Position numbers and translations under genes: made by a program. A stretch of DNA of 64,000 nucleotides from Azospira inquinata (lineage in GTDB: Bacteria; Pseudomonadota; Gammaproteobacteria; Burkholderiales; Rhodocyclaceae): assembly GCF_018905915.1 (NCBI RefSeq), contig NZ_CP064782.1, positions 1 to 64,000 on the forward strand, read 5' to 3'. Positions 36,266 to 47,096 of this stretch are shown here, in pieces; the stretch's first letter is position 1, and the number at the start of each line of letters is the position of its first letter. The notes beneath the pieces were generated by a model, which did not search any database, was not told the DNA's origin, and saw only the letters and a program-made list of their open reading frames with translations.

Positions 36266-38563
36266 TCAAAACACCGTACCCATGGTGAACTGGAAGCGCT
36301 GCGTCCTATCGTCATCCTTCTTGTTCAACGGGTTGGCAATACTAAAGCGCAAGGGGCCCAGAGGGGAAGACCAGGCCAGAGAAAGGCCGGTGGAATAACG
36401 CAAGTCCCCCACAGAGAATTTCGAATAACGGCCGAAGTCATCCTTGGGACCAAACACCTGGCCCGCGTCCACGAACCAGCCGATACGGGCGGATTTGTCC
36501 TTGCCCAAGCCGGGCATGGGGAAGAGCACTTCCGCATTCATCACCACCCGCTTGGTCCCGCCGATAGCCTCACCATCCTGCTTCGGCCCCAGGGTATAGG
36601 TATCGTAGCCCCGCACAGAGGTCACGCCGCCAGCGTAGAAGCTCTTAAAGAAAGGCAGGGGGCGGCCACCGTAACCGTTACCCGCACCGAACTCCCCATT
36701 GAGCATCAGGGTCAGATTCTTGGTCAGGGGGAAGTACTGCTGCCGCTGCAAATTCAGCTTGTAATAGCGAAGGGTACCGCCGGGAACCGTAGCTTCAATA
36801 CCAGCCCGGGCCACACCACCCCGGGTCGGGTAAATGTAGCTGTCCTTGGTATCACGGCCCCAGCCCACGTTGCCGGAGAAGGTACTGTTGGTGTTGCCGA
36901 ATTCGGAAACGAAGTCCTTGTACACCTGGCGGCTGTCATCAAAGGTAGTGACTTCCGTCCGATCCACCGCCACCCCAAAACTGATAGATTCCTTTTCCGC
37001 GATCGGAACCCCCCAGCGCAAACCGCCGCCCGTGGACACGGTTTTGTAAGACTGGGTGTAGGAATAGGATTGGGACGGATCGTAGGTACGGTGATAAATG
37101 TCAAAACCCTGACTAATCCCGTCCACCGTGAAATAGGGGTCCGTATAGGACAGACCGATAGTCCGGGAGGCATGGGAAGTATTCAACTGAACAGAGACAT
37201 TCTTCCCACTACCAAACAGGTTAGCTTGGGAAATAGAACCAGACAGAATCACCTTATCCGAACTGGAGAAACCAGCCCCCAGCATCAAACTGCCGGTGGG
37301 CTTTTCCGTCACAGCATAATTGGCGTCCACCTGGTCGCTGGTACCGGGTACAGGAGGCGTTTCCACCGTCACATCGGAGAAATAGCCCAGCTTGTCGATC
37401 CGTTCCCGGGACAGGCTGACCTTTTGTGCGTCATACCAGCCCCCTTCCATCTGGCGTACTTCCCGACGAATCACTTCATCCTTGGTCTTGCTGTTGCCCG
37501 CGATATTGACGTGGCGCACGTAAACCCGCTTGCCCGGATCCACAAACAGGGTGAAGGCCACCAGGCGCTTTTCCTTGTCGATATCCGGCGCCGCATTAAC
37601 GTTGGCGAAGGCGTAGCCGTCGTTACCCAGACGGTCCGTAATGGCCTTTATGGAATCGTTCAGCTTTTCCCGGGAGAAAACATCTCCGGGCTTGACCGTC
37701 ACCAGCTTATGGAATTCCTCGTCAGGAATGGGCAGAATCCCTGCCACCTTGACGGCGGACACCATGTACCGTTCCCCTTCCGAGAGGGAAACGGTAATGT
37801 AAATATCCTTCTTATCCGGGGTAATGGAAACCTGGGTGGACTCCACGTTGAAGTCCAGGTAGCCCTGATTCTGATAGAAGGAGCGCAGAGATTCCAAGTC
37901 CGCCGAAAGCTTTTGCTTGGAATACTGATCGTTCTTGGTGTACCAGGTCAGCCAATTGGGGGTACGCAGTTGGAAAAGGTCCAGCAGCTCCTTTTCCTTA
38001 AACACCTTGTTGCCCACAATGTTGATCTGCTTGATCTTGGCCGCCTCACCCTCATCCACATTGAAGTTGATGGAGACCCGGTTGCGCTCCAAGGGCGTGA
38101 CCGTGGTGGTGATATTGGCCGAGTAGCGCCCCCGGGAAAGGTACTGGCGCTTCAGTTCCTGGGCCGCCTTTTCCATGATGGCCCGGTCAAAGATGCGGGA
38201 TTCCGCCAGGCCGATATCCTTGAAGGCCTTACGGATGGTGTCTTTGTCGAATTCCTTCATCCCGACAAAATCCACCTGGGAAATGGCGGGGCGTTCTTCC
38301 ACCACCACCACCATCACATCCTTGTCGATCTCGATGCGCACGTCTTTGAAAAAGCCCGTGGCAAACAGGGCCTTAATGGCCTGGGAGGCTTTTTCGTCGT
38401 CCAAGGTATCGCCCACTTTGACGGGCAGATAGCTGAACACCGTACCGGCTTCGGTCCGCTGGATGCCTTCGACGCGGATATCTTTAACCACAAAGGGGTT
38501 GAAGGCGTAGGCGGCGGAAGCAAAGAGCCCCGCAATCAACCCAGCCAGCAGGTTTTTTTTCAT
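36266..38563 (-). CDS. bamA: Outer membrane protein assembly factor BamA
   Basis: The essential Omp85 core of the BAM complex. 765 residues: signal peptide (cleavage near AYAF), five POTRA domains (about 22-420), and a 16-strand barrel with the conserved VRGYDTYTLGP motif of loop 6 near 655. It ends in phenylalanine (MGTVF), the C-terminal aromatic expected of an outer-membrane barrel. The gene lies between rseP and skp, 2 bp before rseP's end. The partner lipoproteins BamB-E are not in the window. Confidence 0.97.
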   Translation of the reverse strand: MKKNLLAGLIAGLFASAAYAFNPFVVKDIRVEGIQRTEAGTVFSYLPVKVGDTLDDEKASQAIKALFATGFFKDVRIEIDKDVMVVVVEERPAISQVDFVGMKEFDKDTIRKAFKDIGLAESRIFDRAIMEKAAQELKRQYLSRGRYSANITTTVTPLERNRVSINFNVDEGEAAKIKQINIVGNKVFKEKELLDLFQLRTPNWLTWYTKNDQYSKQKLSADLESLRSFYQNQGYLDFNVESTQVSITPDKKDIYITVSLSEGERYMVSAVKVAGILPIPDEEFHKLVTVKPGDVFSREKLNDSIKAITDRLGNDGYAFANVNAAPDIDKEKRLVAFTLFVDPGKRVYVRHVNIAGNSKTKDEVIRREVRQMEGGWYDAQKVSLSRERIDKLGYFSDVTVETPPVPGTSDQVDANYAVTEKPTGSLMLGAGFSSSDKVILSGSISQANLFGSGKNVSVQLNTSHASRTIGLSYTDPYFTVDGISQGFDIYHRTYDPSQSYSYTQSYKTVSTGGGLRWGVPIAEKESISFGVAVDRTEVTTFDDSRQVYKDFVSEFGNTNSTFSGNVGWGRDTKDSYIYPTRGGVARAGIEATVPGGTLRYYKLNLQRQQYFPLTKNLTLMLNGEFGAGNGYGGRPLPFFKSFYAGGVTSVRGYDTYTLGPKQDGEAIGGTKRVVMNAEVLFPMPGLGKDKSARIGWFVDAGQVFGPKDDFGRYSKFSVGDLRYSTGLSLAWSSPLGPLRFSIANPLNKKDDDRTQRFQFTMGTVF

Positions 38564-38565
38564 AT

Positions 38566-39945
38566 TCAGCCGGAAATCAATCGATTGATATCATTGAAGA
38601 AGGCGAAGGCCATCATTGCCAGGAGCAATGCCAGCCCGATTTGTTGCCCGATCTCCATGGTGCGCTGGGAGAGCGGCTTTCGTCTGATGAACTCCGCCAT
38701 ATAATACAGCAAATGCCCCCCATCCAGAATCGGGATGGGCAGCAGGTTCAACACTCCCAGGCTGACGCTCACCAAGGCCAGGAACTGGAAGTAATAAAGC
38801 CACCCCATGCGGGCGGACTGGCCTGCGTAGTCCGCAATGGTCACCGGGCCGCTCAAATTGCGCCAGGAAACCGTGCCGGTAAGCATTTTGCCCATCATGA
38901 CCACGCTCATGCTGGACTGGGCCCAGGTTTCCGCCAGCGCCTTACGCAGAGATCCCAGGGGACCGTAGTCCAGAGTCACGAACACCCGATCCCGGGAAAT
39001 GCCCACCCCTTGCACCTCTACCCCGATGCGGCCAACCCTGCCCCCATCCGTCGATGTAGCCACGGGGGTTACCACCAAGTCCAGCCGCTGAGAGCGACGC
39101 AAAATCTGAAAATGCAGGGGACGACCAGCGGCCGGGCGAATTAGGGCCACTACCGCCTGCCACTGGGCCGTAGGCTTACCCTCAATAGCTTGAATCCGGT
39201 CACCGGCCTGCATACCGGCCTTGTCCGCAGCGGACCCCGGGCTGACCCGCCCCACCACAGGGGCCATGTCGGGTTGGAAGAACTGCACCCCCAACACCCC
39301 CATGGGATCCCCCTGAAAGCCGCTCTTACCAAGGGGGGAAATATCCAGGTAGCGCCACACCGGGCGCCCCTGGGCGTCCCTAGCCTGGAGGGCCAATGGG
39401 GCGGAACCTCCCGGCTGCTTCACCCCTTTGCGTAAAATTTCCCAACGCAGGGCCTGCCAGGTCGCCACCGGGGTATCCCCGACCCGCTCCACCAAGTCCC
39501 CATTGCGGATGCCCGCCATGGCGGCGGCCGTTCCGGCGGGAGGGTTCCCCAGCAGGGGGCGCAGTTCCTCCATGCCGTGCCAGAACATGGCCCAATACAC
39601 CAAGACCGCTAGGCACAGATTGGCCAGGGGGCCAGCGGCCACAATGGCGAAGCGCTTTCCCAAGGACTGGCGATTGAAGGCCCGGGGCAGCTCGTCTTCC
39701 GCCACCGGCCCTTCCCGCTCGTCCAGCATTTTTACGTAGCCCCCTAAGGGGAAGGCAGACAGCACCCACTCGGTCCGATCCGGCCCCCAGCGGCGGCTCC
39801 ACAGCACCTTACCGAAGCCCACGGAAAAGCGCAGCACTTTGACGCCGCAAAGCTTGGCCAGGGTAAAGTGGCCCAGCTCATGGACCACCACCAATACCCC
39901 CAAAACAAAGGCAAAGGCGGCCAGATAAAACAGGGCGTTAGCCAA
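38566..39945 (-). CDS. rseP: Site-2 (RIP) zinc metalloprotease RseP
   Basis: An inner-membrane intramembrane protease that releases the envelope-stress sigma factor by cleaving its anti-sigma factor. 459 residues: N-terminal helix with HELGH zinc site, two PDZ domains in the periplasmic loop (one with [16 protein letters not shown]), the second zinc-ligand motif LDGGHLLYY near the end, and four membrane segments. I chose the TTG at 39945, which overlaps the end of dxr by 8 bases and has GGAG upstream; the longer frame lies inside dxr and would add non-membrane residues. dxr-rseP-bamA order is conserved. Confidence 0.94.
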   Translation of the reverse strand: MANALFYLAAFAFVLGVLVVVHELGHFTLAKLCGVKVLRFSVGFGKVLWSRRWGPDRTEWVLSAFPLGGYVKMLDEREGPVAEDELPRAFNRQSLGKRFAIVAAGPLANLCLAVLVYWAMFWHGMEELRPLLGNPPAGTAAAMAGIRNGDLVERVGDTPVATWQALRWEILRKGVKQPGGSAPLALQARDAQGRPVWRYLDISPLGKSGFQGDPMGVLGVQFFQPDMAPVVGRVSPGSAADKAGMQAGDRIQAIEGKPTAQWQAVVALIRPAAGRPLHFQILRRSQRLDLVVTPVATSTDGGRVGRIGVEVQGVGISRDRVFVTLDYGPLGSLRKALAETWAQSSMSVVMMGKMLTGTVSWRNLSGPVTIADYAGQSARMGWLYYFQFLALVSVSLGVLNLLPIPILDGGHLLYYMAEFIRRKPLSQRTMEIGQQIGLALLLAMMAFAFFNDINRLISG

Positions 39946-41125
39946 GAGGTTGCTCCGCCACCAGGGCCGCTTCCGCCAGGGACCGAGCCTGTCGATCGGC
40001 AGACAGCACATCCGCCAGGGCGTGGAGCGGCTGGGCTGGCAACCGGTCCATCACCTCCCGGATCACCCGGGAGATTTCCAGGAAGGGCAAACGTCCTTCC
40101 AGAAAAGCCTGAACCGCCACTTCGTTGGCCGCGTTAAGTATGGCAGGAGCGCTGCCCCCCGCCTCTAGGGCCCGATAGGCCAGGGGCAAACAGGGGAAGC
40201 GCTCAAAATCCGGGGCCTCGAAATCCAGACGCCCAATCTGGAAGAGGTCCAGCGGCCCCACCCCGGAAGTAAAACGCTCCGGATAAGCCAGGGCCTGGGC
40301 AATGGGGGTCCGCATATCCGGATTTCCCAACTCCGCCAGCACCGAGCCATCCACATATTCCACCAAGGAATGGATCACGCTCTGGGGATGGACGACTACC
40401 TGAATGCGCTCAGGAGGGACACCGAAGAGGTAATGGGCTTCAATAACCTCCAGCCCCTTGTTCATCATGGTGGCGGAATCCACGGAAATCTTGCGCCCCA
40501 TGACCCAGTTGGGGTGGGCACAAGCCTGATCCGGAGTAATGTGGCCCAGGGCTTCCTTAGGCGTAGCCCGGAACGGACCGCCGGACGCGGTGAGCAGCAA
40601 GCGCCGCACCCCCCCCCCTTCCCAGTCTCCGGTATAGCCTGCCGGCAGGGACTGGAAAATGGCGTTGTGTTCGCTGTCGATGGGCAGCAGGGTGGCCCCT
40701 GCGGCCCGAATAGTAGCCATAAACAGGGGGCCAGCCATGACCAGGGCTTCCTTGTTGGCCAAATAAACCTTTTTCCCGGCCCGAGCCGCTGCCAGGGAGG
40801 GCGCCAGCCCGGCGGCTCCCACAATGGCCGCCATGACCCCATCCACCTCCGGCAGAGCCGCCATGCGCTCCAGGGCCTCCGGCCCCCACAGCACCTGGGT
40901 GGGCAAATCCCCTAGCCGCTGGCGCAATTCGGCGGCCAGGGCCTCGTCCCGCAACACCGCGTAGGCGGGCTTAAATTCGGCACACTGCTCCGCCAGGCGG
41001 GCCACCTGACGATGGGCGCAAAGGGCGGTAATGCGATAACGGTCGGGATGACGACGAACCACATCCAGGGTACTCACCCCGATGGAGCCGGTGGAACCCA
41101 GGATAGTCAAATTTTGAGGTGACAT
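39938..41125 (-). CDS. dxr: 1-deoxy-D-xylulose 5-phosphate reductoisomerase Dxr
   Basis: Converts DXP to MEP with NADPH, the committed step of isoprenoid synthesis. 395 residues: NADPH-binding start ([18 protein letters not shown]), the substrate and metal site ([20 protein letters not shown] near 215) and the flexible loop near it ([12 protein letters not shown]). It overlaps the TTG start of rseP by 8 bases and follows cdsA by 7 bp. The product feeds the undecaprenyl phosphate made by UppS, encoded two genes upstream. Confidence 0.97.
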   Translation of the reverse strand: MSPQNLTILGSTGSIGVSTLDVVRRHPDRYRITALCAHRQVARLAEQCAEFKPAYAVLRDEALAAELRQRLGDLPTQVLWGPEALERMAALPEVDGVMAAIVGAAGLAPSLAAARAGKKVYLANKEALVMAGPLFMATIRAAGATLLPIDSEHNAIFQSLPAGYTGDWEGGGVRRLLLTASGGPFRATPKEALGHITPDQACAHPNWVMGRKISVDSATMMNKGLEVIEAHYLFGVPPERIQVVVHPQSVIHSLVEYVDGSVLAELGNPDMRTPIAQALAYPERFTSGVGPLDLFQIGRLDFEAPDFERFPCLPLAYRALEAGGSAPAILNAANEVAVQAFLEGRLPFLEISRVIREVMDRLPAQPLHALADVLSADRQARSLAEAALVAEQPLG

Positions 41126-41132
41126 GGAAAAA

Positions 41133-41963
41133 TCAGAGACAGAAGAGTCCCAGGGCGAACAAGGGCAAGGTGGAAGTCAGACTGTCGATACGGTCCAGCA
41201 CCCCCCCATGGCCGGGCAGCAACTGGCTGCTGTCCTTGAGCCCCGCCTGTCGTTTCAACAGGGACTCGAAAAGATCGCCAAAGATACTGATGGCGGTCAC
41301 CACGGCCAGGCCCAACAGGACCTGCCAGCTTTGCAAAGACGGCAAAAATCCAGGGAACGCAGTCCTCAGAATAAAGCCATAGACTTCGACCCCCACCAAG
41401 GCCCCCAGGGCCCCTTCCCAGGTCTTTCCCGGGCTGATGCTGGGCGCCAGCTTGTGTTTACCGAAGGCCCGGCCGGAAAAATAGGCGGCGATATCCGCAA
41501 TCCACACGGTAGCCATCAAGGCCAGGAGGGCTCCGCCCCCCAGGGTACGCAACTGAATCAGAGCCAGCCAGGTGGGCAGCAGCACTACCAGCCCCACCCC
41601 TACTCCCAGGCCGGGGACAGAAATTTTCCAATGATGGCGAAACCAGGGGGGCACCAACCCACACCAGAACACCAGGGACAGTAGATAGAGGCCCTTAACC
41701 CCAGAGCCCACGGAGCCAGAGGCCATCCCCGACTCCCTTAGAAAGGGAAAGGCCAGCAGCAGCCCGGCGCCGAGCAGGGCAAACCCTACACCCCCCGCCA
41801 CCCGGTTCCGGGGCGACCATCCCAAAAGACCGCCCCACTCCCAGGCCGCCAGGGCCGCCACCAGGGTGACTACGCCAGCCCAACCTAAGGAGGGGAGATA
41901 AAACACGGCGCCGAGAAAGCCCGCCAGAAGAAAAATGGCCGTAATCACCCGTTGCTTAAGCAC
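41133..41963 (-). CDS. cdsA: Phosphatidate cytidylyltransferase CdsA
   Basis: An integral membrane enzyme making CDP-diacylglycerol from phosphatidate and CTP, the branch point of phospholipid synthesis. 276 residues, about eight hydrophobic helices; the family signature near the C-terminus is intact ([20 protein letters not shown] followed by [13 protein letters not shown]), as is [16 protein letters not shown] chose the GTG at 41963, which overlaps the end of uppS by 8 bases and is preceded by AAGGA; upstream residues lie in uppS. Confidence 0.95.
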   Translation of the reverse strand: MLKQRVITAIFLLAGFLGAVFYLPSLGWAGVVTLVAALAAWEWGGLLGWSPRNRVAGGVGFALLGAGLLLAFPFLRESGMASGSVGSGVKGLYLLSLVFWCGLVPPWFRHHWKISVPGLGVGVGLVVLLPTWLALIQLRTLGGGALLALMATVWIADIAAYFSGRAFGKHKLAPSISPGKTWEGALGALVGVEVYGFILRTAFPGFLPSLQSWQVLLGLAVVTAISIFGDLFESLLKRQAGLKDSSQLLPGHGGVLDRIDSLTSTLPLFALGLFCL

Positions 41964-42747
41964 GGCGCACGTCCTTATTCCGCTCCTCGTCGCCACCAGA
42001 CGGAGTCAGTTGTTCGCTGGTGCGGCCAAAACGCCGCTCCCGGGAAGCAAAGGAGGCCACCGCCGCCTTCAGGGCCCCTTCATTGAACTCGGGCCACAGG
42101 GTGTCGGTGAAATAAAATTCCGTATAGGCCAATTGCCAGAGGAGGAAGTTGCTGATGCGCTTTTCCCCTCCGGTACGAATGAACAGATCCGGCTCCGGCG
42201 CGTAGGCCATAGCCAGCCAGGGCTCCAGATCCCCTTCCCGCCAATGCCCAGCCTTTTCCGGATGGGCCTGAGCCAGCCGGTTGGCGGCCTGCAAAATATC
42301 CCAGCGCCCGCCGTAATTGGCCGCAATGGTCAGGGTCAGGCGCTTGTTGCCCCCGGTGCAGCGCTCCCCTTCCCGGATCAGTTCCTGAAGGGCCGGATCG
42401 AAGCGGGACAAGTCGCCCACCACCCGCAGCCGCACCCGGTGCTCATGAAGCCGGTCCACTTCCTGGCGCAGCGCCTTCATGAACAACTGCATGAGCAGGG
42501 AAACTTCTTCTTCGGGACGCCGCCAGTTCTCGGAACTGAAGGCAAAAAGGGTCAGATACTCAATGCCCAGATCCAAACAGGTGCGCACCGTTTCCCGTAC
42601 CGCGGCCACACCCTTGGTATGGCCGGCGAAACGGGGGAGGAAGCGCTTCTTTGCCCAACGGCCGTTGCCATCCATGATGATGGCCACATGCCGGGGCACC
42701 CGGGAGGTGGACGGAATATCCTGGGTGGAGCTGGAAAATACCGACAT
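41956..42747 (-). CDS. uppS: Undecaprenyl diphosphate synthase UppS
   Basis: A cis-prenyltransferase of 263 residues that makes the C55 lipid carrier for peptidoglycan and O-antigen. Motifs are complete: [16 protein letters not shown] near 20, [11 protein letters not shown] near 70, and the C-terminal [19 protein letters not shown] with the catalytic region. The tail ([14 protein letters not shown]) is charged and not conserved. It follows frr by 32 bp and overlaps cdsA by 8 bases. Confidence 0.97.
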   Translation of the reverse strand: MSVFSSSTQDIPSTSRVPRHVAIIMDGNGRWAKKRFLPRFAGHTKGVAAVRETVRTCLDLGIEYLTLFAFSSENWRRPEEEVSLLMQLFMKALRQEVDRLHEHRVRLRVVGDLSRFDPALQELIREGERCTGGNKRLTLTIAANYGGRWDILQAANRLAQAHPEKAGHWREGDLEPWLAMAYAPEPDLFIRTGGEKRISNFLLWQLAYTEFYFTDTLWPEFNEGALKAAVASFASRERRFGRTSEQLTPSGGDEERNKDVRRA

Positions 42748-42779
42748 TCCCCGAATTCCAGAGCGAGCCGAAATGGCGC

Positions 42780-43337
42780 TCAGACCGCCATCAGTTCGGT
42801 TTCTTTCTGGGCCACCAGCTTGTCCACCTCGGCGATGTACTTGTCGGTGAGCTTCTGGATGTCTTCCTGGGCCTTACGTTCTTCGTCTTCGGCCACTTCC
42901 TTGGCCTTCAGAGCTTCCTTCAGGGTGTTGTTCCCGTCCCGGCGCAGATTGCGCACGGCGATCTTGGCATTTTCCCCTTCACTCTTCACCACCTTGGTCA
43001 GGTCCCGGCGGCGTTCTTCCGTCAGGGGAGGCATGGGCACCCGGATTAAATCGCCCTGGGTGGCCGGATTCAGGCCCAGATCACATTCTCGGATAGCCTT
43101 TTCCACTTTGGCCACCATGGTCTTTTCCCAGGCTTGCACCCCCAGGGTCCGGGAATCAACCAGGGTCACATTGGCCACCTGGTTGATCGGCATCATGCTG
43201 CCGTAGTAATCCACCTGCACATGGTCCAGCAGGCCGACGTGGGCCCGGCCCGTGCGGACCTTGGCCAGGTCATGCTTCAGGGCTTCGATGGACTTCTGCA
43301 TCTTTTGTTCGGTGACTTTCTTCAGTTCGGAAATCAT
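42780..43337 (-). CDS. frr: Ribosome recycling factor Frr
   Basis: A 185-residue factor that splits post-termination ribosomes with EF-G. The three-helix bundle is visible: [20 protein letters not shown] at the start, the short beta domain with [13 protein letters not shown], and the C-terminal helices ([20 protein letters not shown]). The start at 43337 ([12 protein letters not shown]) is family-like; the longer frame upstream runs into pyrH. It is 13 bp after pyrH. Confidence 0.97.
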   Translation of the reverse strand: MISELKKVTEQKMQKSIEALKHDLAKVRTGRAHVGLLDHVQVDYYGSMMPINQVANVTLVDSRTLGVQAWEKTMVAKVEKAIRECDLGLNPATQGDLIRVPMPPLTEERRRDLTKVVKSEGENAKIAVRNLRRDGNNTLKEALKAKEVAEDEERKAQEDIQKLTDKYIAEVDKLVAQKETELMAV

Positions 43338-43350
43338 CGCACTCACTCCC

Positions 43351-44079
43351 TCAGCAATAGACCAACGTGCCTTCCGGCTCACCCAGCACAACCCGCTTCA
43401 GGGCGCCCGGATGGAAGATGGAAAAGACGTTGATCGGCAGTTTTTGATCACGGCACAAGGCGAAAGCGGTGGCGTCCATGACAGCCAGATTCCGATTAAT
43501 CGCCTCGTCAAAAGAAATTTTGTCGTAGCGGGTGGCGGACGGATCTTTTTTCGGATCCGCCGTATAAATCCCATCCACCTTAGTGGCCTTCAGCACAATC
43601 TGGGCGCCGATTTCCGCGCCCCGCAAGGCCGCCGCCGTGTCGGTGGTAAAAAACGGATTCCCCGTCCCGGCGGCAAAAATCACGATCCGACCCTGCTCCA
43701 GATAACGGATGGCCTTGCCCCGAATATAGGGCTCCACCACCTGCTCGATATCCAGGGCGGATTGGACCCGGCTATTGAGACCCGCCAAACGCATGGCGTC
43801 CTGTAAAGCCAGACCATTCATGACGGTGGCCAACATCCCCATGTAGTCGGCCGTGGCCCGGTCCATCCCGGTAGCCGCCGGCGCCACGCCACGGAAGATG
43901 TTGCCACCGCCGATCACCACGCCAATTTCCACCCCCAGCGCCGCCACATCCTTGATCTCGGCCACAATCTCCGAAATGGTCTGGCGATTGATGCCGTAAG
44001 CGTCGCCGCCCATCAGGGCCTCGCCGCTCAGCTTCAACAGGATGCGCTTATAAACCGGGGTACAGGTGGAATCTGACAT
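43351..44079 (-). CDS. pyrH: Uridylate kinase PyrH
   Basis: Hexameric UMP kinase of 242 residues, of the amino-acid kinase fold, activated by GTP and inhibited by UTP in the family. Visible: [17 protein letters not shown] near 15, [11 protein letters not shown] near 57, [17 protein letters not shown] near 140. It lies between tsf (29 bp before) and frr (13 bp after). Confidence 0.97.
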   Translation of the reverse strand: MSDSTCTPVYKRILLKLSGEALMGGDAYGINRQTISEIVAEIKDVAALGVEIGVVIGGGNIFRGVAPAATGMDRATADYMGMLATVMNGLALQDAMRLAGLNSRVQSALDIEQVVEPYIRGKAIRYLEQGRIVIFAAGTGNPFFTTDTAAALRGAEIGAQIVLKATKVDGIYTADPKKDPSATRYDKISFDEAINRNLAVMDATAFALCRDQKLPINVFSIFHPGALKRVVLGEPEGTLVYC

Positions 44080-44108
44080 AAATGATCGGCCCTCTTGGGA
44101 AATTGAAC

Positions 44109-45005
44109 TTACTTCTTGGCAGCAGCGGCGGCTTGGGCGGCCACTTCAGCAGCGAAGTCGGTGACCTTCTTTTCGATCCCTTCGCCCACCACGTACAGGT
44201 TGAAGCCGGCCACGGAAGCGTTATGGGCCTTCAACAGCTGTTCGATGGTTTGCTTGCCGTCTTCCGCCTTCACGAAAATCTGGCCCATCAGGGTAACTTC
44301 CCGCAGATACTTCTGCACCGTGCCTTCGGCAATCTTTTCCAGCATGGCTTCGGGCTTGCCCGCTTCCTTGGCCTTTTCCACGGCCACGCGGCGTTCGGTG
44401 GCGATCAGTTCCGGATCCACACCGGAAGCATCCAGGGCCTTGGGCTTGGAAGCGGCGATATGCATGGCCACATCCTTGGCCAGGACTTCTTCCCCACCCA
44501 CCAGATCCACCAGCACGCCGATCTTGGCGCCACCGTGCACGTAGGAGGCCAGCTTGCCCTTGCCTTCCACCCGTTCAAAGCGACGGATGGTCATGTTTTC
44601 ACCGATCTTGCCGATCAGGTTGGTGCGCACCGCATCCACCGGGGTGCCGTTGATGTCCAGGGCGGACAGAGCAGCCACGTCGGCCGGATTCTTCTGGGCC
44701 ACCAGTTCGGCCAGATTCTTCACAAAAGCCAGGAAATCGTCGTTTTTGGCCACGAAGTCAGTTTCGCAATTGACTTCCACGATGGAACCCAACTTGCCGT
44801 CAGCGGCGATGTAGATACCCACCACACCTTCGGCGGCGACCCGGGCAGCGGCCTTGGAAGCCTTGTTGCCCAGCTTGACCCGGAGGATTTCCTCAGCCTT
44901 GGCCATGTCCCCGTCGGCTTCCGTCAGAGCCTTCTTGCACTCCATCATGGGAGCGTCGGTCTTTTCCCGCAATTCTTTAACCATTGCCGCAGTGATAGCT
45001 GCCAT
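44109..45005 (-). CDS. tsf: Elongation factor Ts
   Basis: Nucleotide exchange factor for EF-Tu, 298 residues. N-terminal UBA-like domain ([20 protein letters not shown]), the core with the conserved TDFV motif ([12 protein letters not shown] near 80), and the coiled-coil dimerisation region in the C-terminal half. The start at 45005 has a proper context and the frame further upstream is not conserved. It follows rpsB across a 100-bp gap with two strong hairpins. Confidence 0.97.
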   Translation of the reverse strand: MAAITAAMVKELREKTDAPMMECKKALTEADGDMAKAEEILRVKLGNKASKAAARVAAEGVVGIYIAADGKLGSIVEVNCETDFVAKNDDFLAFVKNLAELVAQKNPADVAALSALDINGTPVDAVRTNLIGKIGENMTIRRFERVEGKGKLASYVHGGAKIGVLVDLVGGEEVLAKDVAMHIAASKPKALDASGVDPELIATERRVAVEKAKEAGKPEAMLEKIAEGTVQKYLREVTLMGQIFVKAEDGKQTIEQLLKAHNASVAGFNLYVVGEGIEKKVTDFAAEVAAQAAAAAKK

Positions 45006-45026
45006 TCTTTTCTCCGATTGCTGCTG

Positions 45027-45097
45027 TAAGGGCGCCCCTGGAGGCGCCCTTACCATTGAAATCAAATAACAAAGGGAACGGCCGTGCCGTTCCCTTT
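45027..45097 (-). other. Two strong hairpins between rpsB and tsf
   Basis: On the minus strand: AAAGGGAACGG/CCGTTCCCTTT with a 5-nt loop (45071-45097), then TAAGGGCGCC/GGCGCCCTTA with a 6-nt loop (45027-45052). Neither has a full U-tract, although the first is followed by GTTATTT. They may act as attenuators, as mRNA-end structures protecting rpsB, or as processing sites. Confidence 0.65.
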
Positions 45098-45105
45098 AAA
45101 GCCTG

Positions 45106-45852
45106 TTATTCAGCCTGTTCTTCTTCGACTTCGACGAATTCGTCTTCACCGGCGGCCACAATCTCTTGCAGAGATTGGCTACGGCCTTCCAGGATGGCAT
45201 CGGCCACGCCACGGGCGTAGAGGCGGATAGCGCGGGAGGAGTCGTCGTTACCGGGAATGACGTAATCCACGCCGTCCGGGGTGTGGTTGGTATCCACCAC
45301 GCCGATGACCGGGATACCCAGCTTGTTGGCTTCGGTGATGGCAATTTTGTGGTAGCCAACGTCGATCACGAACAGGGCGTCGGGCAGGTTGTTCATGTCC
45401 TTGATACCGCCGATGGACTTGTTCAGCTTGTCCAGTTCCCGTTGCTTCAGCAGGGCTTCCTTCTTACCGATACGTTCGAAGGTGCCGTCTTCGGCCATGA
45501 CTTCCGTGTCCTTCAGACGCTTGATGGACTGCTTCACGGTCTTGAAGTTGGTGAGCATACCGCCCAGCCAGCGTTGATCCACGAAGGGAGCGGCAGCCCG
45601 TTGGGCTTCTTCGGCCACGATTTCACGGGCCTGACGCTTGGTACCGACGAAGAGGATGGTGCCCTTGTTGGCGGCCAGCTTACGCACGAAGTCCATGGCT
45701 TCGTTGTATTTGACCAGGGTCTTTTCCAGATTCACGATGTGAATCTTGTTGCGGGCGCCGAAAATGAAAGGCGCCATTTTCGGGTTCCAGAAACGGGTTT
45801 GGTGGCCGAAGTGGACACCGGCCTCCAGCATTTGGCGCATGGATACAGACAT
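45106..45852 (-). CDS. rpsB: 30S ribosomal protein S2
   Basis: Small-subunit protein of 248 residues: [20 protein letters not shown] near the start, [20 protein letters not shown], and a Glu-rich tail ending in VEVEEEQAE. It begins the rpsB-tsf-pyrH-frr operon. I chose the ATG at 45852; a second one 6 bases upstream lies in a poorer position relative to AGGAG. It is preceded by a 140-nt structured leader and a near-consensus promoter. Confidence 0.97.
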   Translation of the reverse strand: MSVSMRQMLEAGVHFGHQTRFWNPKMAPFIFGARNKIHIVNLEKTLVKYNEAMDFVRKLAANKGTILFVGTKRQAREIVAEEAQRAAAPFVDQRWLGGMLTNFKTVKQSIKRLKDTEVMAEDGTFERIGKKEALLKQRELDKLNKSIGGIKDMNNLPDALFVIDVGYHKIAITEANKLGIPVIGVVDTNHTPDGVDYVIPGNDDSSRAIRLYARGVADAILEGRSQSLQEIVAAGEDEFVEVEEEQAE

Positions 45853-45992
45853 TTGCATCTCCTAAAGGGTTTAACCGCCATCCACCAATTGCGACCCGCA
45901 AAGCGGGCACCCTGGAAAGGTGGATGTGAGTAATAGATCGCCGGAACCATTTCCGGCAACCGCTTTTTTTAAGGCGAGCGCCCTAAAAAAGC
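45853..45992 (-). promoter_or_regulatory. Structured rpsB leader (candidate S2 autoregulatory leader)
   Basis: From the start site inferred near 45992 to the rpsB ATG, three stems follow each other: GCTTTTTTAGGGCG paired with CGCCTTAAAAAAAGC (45962-45992), CCGGAA/TTCCGG with a 4-nt loop (45941-45956), and ATCCACC/GGTGGAT (45880-45925) enclosing CCCGC/GCGGG. Such leaders bind the encoded ribosomal protein in several bacterial groups. I cannot match it to a named S2 leader class by eye. Confidence 0.5.
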
Positions 45993-45998
45993 TGCGGG

Positions 45999-46026
45999 AT
46001 TCTATCACCAAACCGGTTTCAATCAA
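45999..46026 (-). promoter_or_regulatory. rpsB promoter
   Basis: Minus strand: TTGATT, 16-bp spacer, TAGAAT. Four to five bases of each box match the sigma-70 consensus. It would give a leader of about 140 nt. Confidence 0.7.
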
Positions 46027-46296
46027 AATCTTCCCTCACCCGAACTTGTCACATGCCGCGCCAGAGCGTATTTCTAACCCCCGGCGTCCCCTCCCATTTC
46101 GCCTGCTTCCAAATTGGCGCTTTGCTTTTTTGGCAAAGGCAGAAGGGAATCCCGTCGCCCTTTGCTAAGGGGCGGCCTGATTATTTTCTCGCCCGATCCC
46201 CCAATCATCCCGGGAACTAGGCAACCAAAGGCCTGGGAAATTGCCTAAGCGGGGTCGGTTATATATCCTTTTCACTTTAGACACAGAACATAGACA
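46027..46296. other. Intergenic region upstream of map
   Basis: About 270 bp between the rpsB promoter and the map start. It has one small stem (TTTGC/GCAAA near 46121) and the map promoter candidate at 46241-46269. No gene is seen. Confidence 0.6.
46241..46269 (+). promoter_or_regulatory. map promoter candidate
   Basis: TTGCCT, 17-bp spacer, TATCCT, with an AT-rich -10 context (TTATATATCC). It ends 27 bases before the map ATG, so the leader would be short. Confidence 0.55.
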
Positions 46297-47094
46297 ATGT
46301 CCGTCAGCATAAAAACTCCCGAAGAAATCGAGAAAATGCGCATCGCCTGCCGTCTGGCGGCGGATGTGCTGGATTACATCGATCCCTATATCAAGCCCGG
46401 GGTCACCACCGGGGAAATCGACCGGCTCTGCCACGAACTCATGGTGGATGTGCAAGGCTGCATCCCCGCTCCCCTGAATTACGCCCCTCCCGGCTACACC
46501 CCCTACCCCAAGTCCATCTGCACCTCGGTGAATCATCAGGTCTGCCACGGCATTCCGGGGGACCGGGTATTGAAGAGCGGGGATATCGTCAATCTGGATA
46601 TCACGGTTATCAAGGACGGCTTCCACGGGGACACCAGCCGCATGTACCAGGTGGGGGACTGCTCCATCCAGGCCAAGCGCCTCTGCGAAGTCACCTTTGA
46701 TTCCATGTGGCTGGGCATCGCCCAGGTGAAACCCGGCGCCCATCTGGGGGATATCGGGGAAGTGATCCAGAAATATGCGGAAAAGAACGGCTTTTCCGTG
46801 GTGCGGGAATTCTGCGGCCACGGCATCGGCCGGAACTTCCACGAAGATCCCCAGGTACTCCACTACGGCAAGGCCGGTACGGGTCTGGAATTCAAGCCGG
46901 GCATGATTTTCACCATTGAACCCATGCTCAACGCGGGCAAGGCCGCCATCCGGGAATTGGCGGACGGCTGGACCATCGTCACCAAGGACCACAGCCTCTC
47001 CGCCCAATGGGAACACACCATCCTGGTTACGGAAACCGGCGTAGATGTGCTGACCCTGTCCCCCAACTGCCGCCCCAAACCCGATTGGATTTAA
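46297..47094 (+). CDS. map: Methionine aminopeptidase type I
   Basis: Removes the initiator methionine co-translationally. 265 residues, with the five metal ligands in context: the Asp pair in [20 protein letters not shown], the His in [13 protein letters not shown], and the two Glu in TIEPMLNAG and HTILVTETG. The gene opens map-glnD, a pairing with rpsB in the opposite direction that is common in proteobacteria. Confidence 0.97.
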   Translation: MSVSIKTPEEIEKMRIACRLAADVLDYIDPYIKPGVTTGEIDRLCHELMVDVQGCIPAPLNYAPPGYTPYPKSICTSVNHQVCHGIPGDRVLKSGDIVNLDITVIKDGFHGDTSRMYQVGDCSIQAKRLCEVTFDSMWLGIAQVKPGAHLGDIGEVIQKYAEKNGFSVVREFCGHGIGRNFHEDPQVLHYGKAGTGLEFKPGMIFTIEPMLNAGKAAIRELADGWTIVTKDHSLSAQWEHTILVTETGVDVLTLSPNCRPKPDWI

Positions 47095-47096
47095 AC

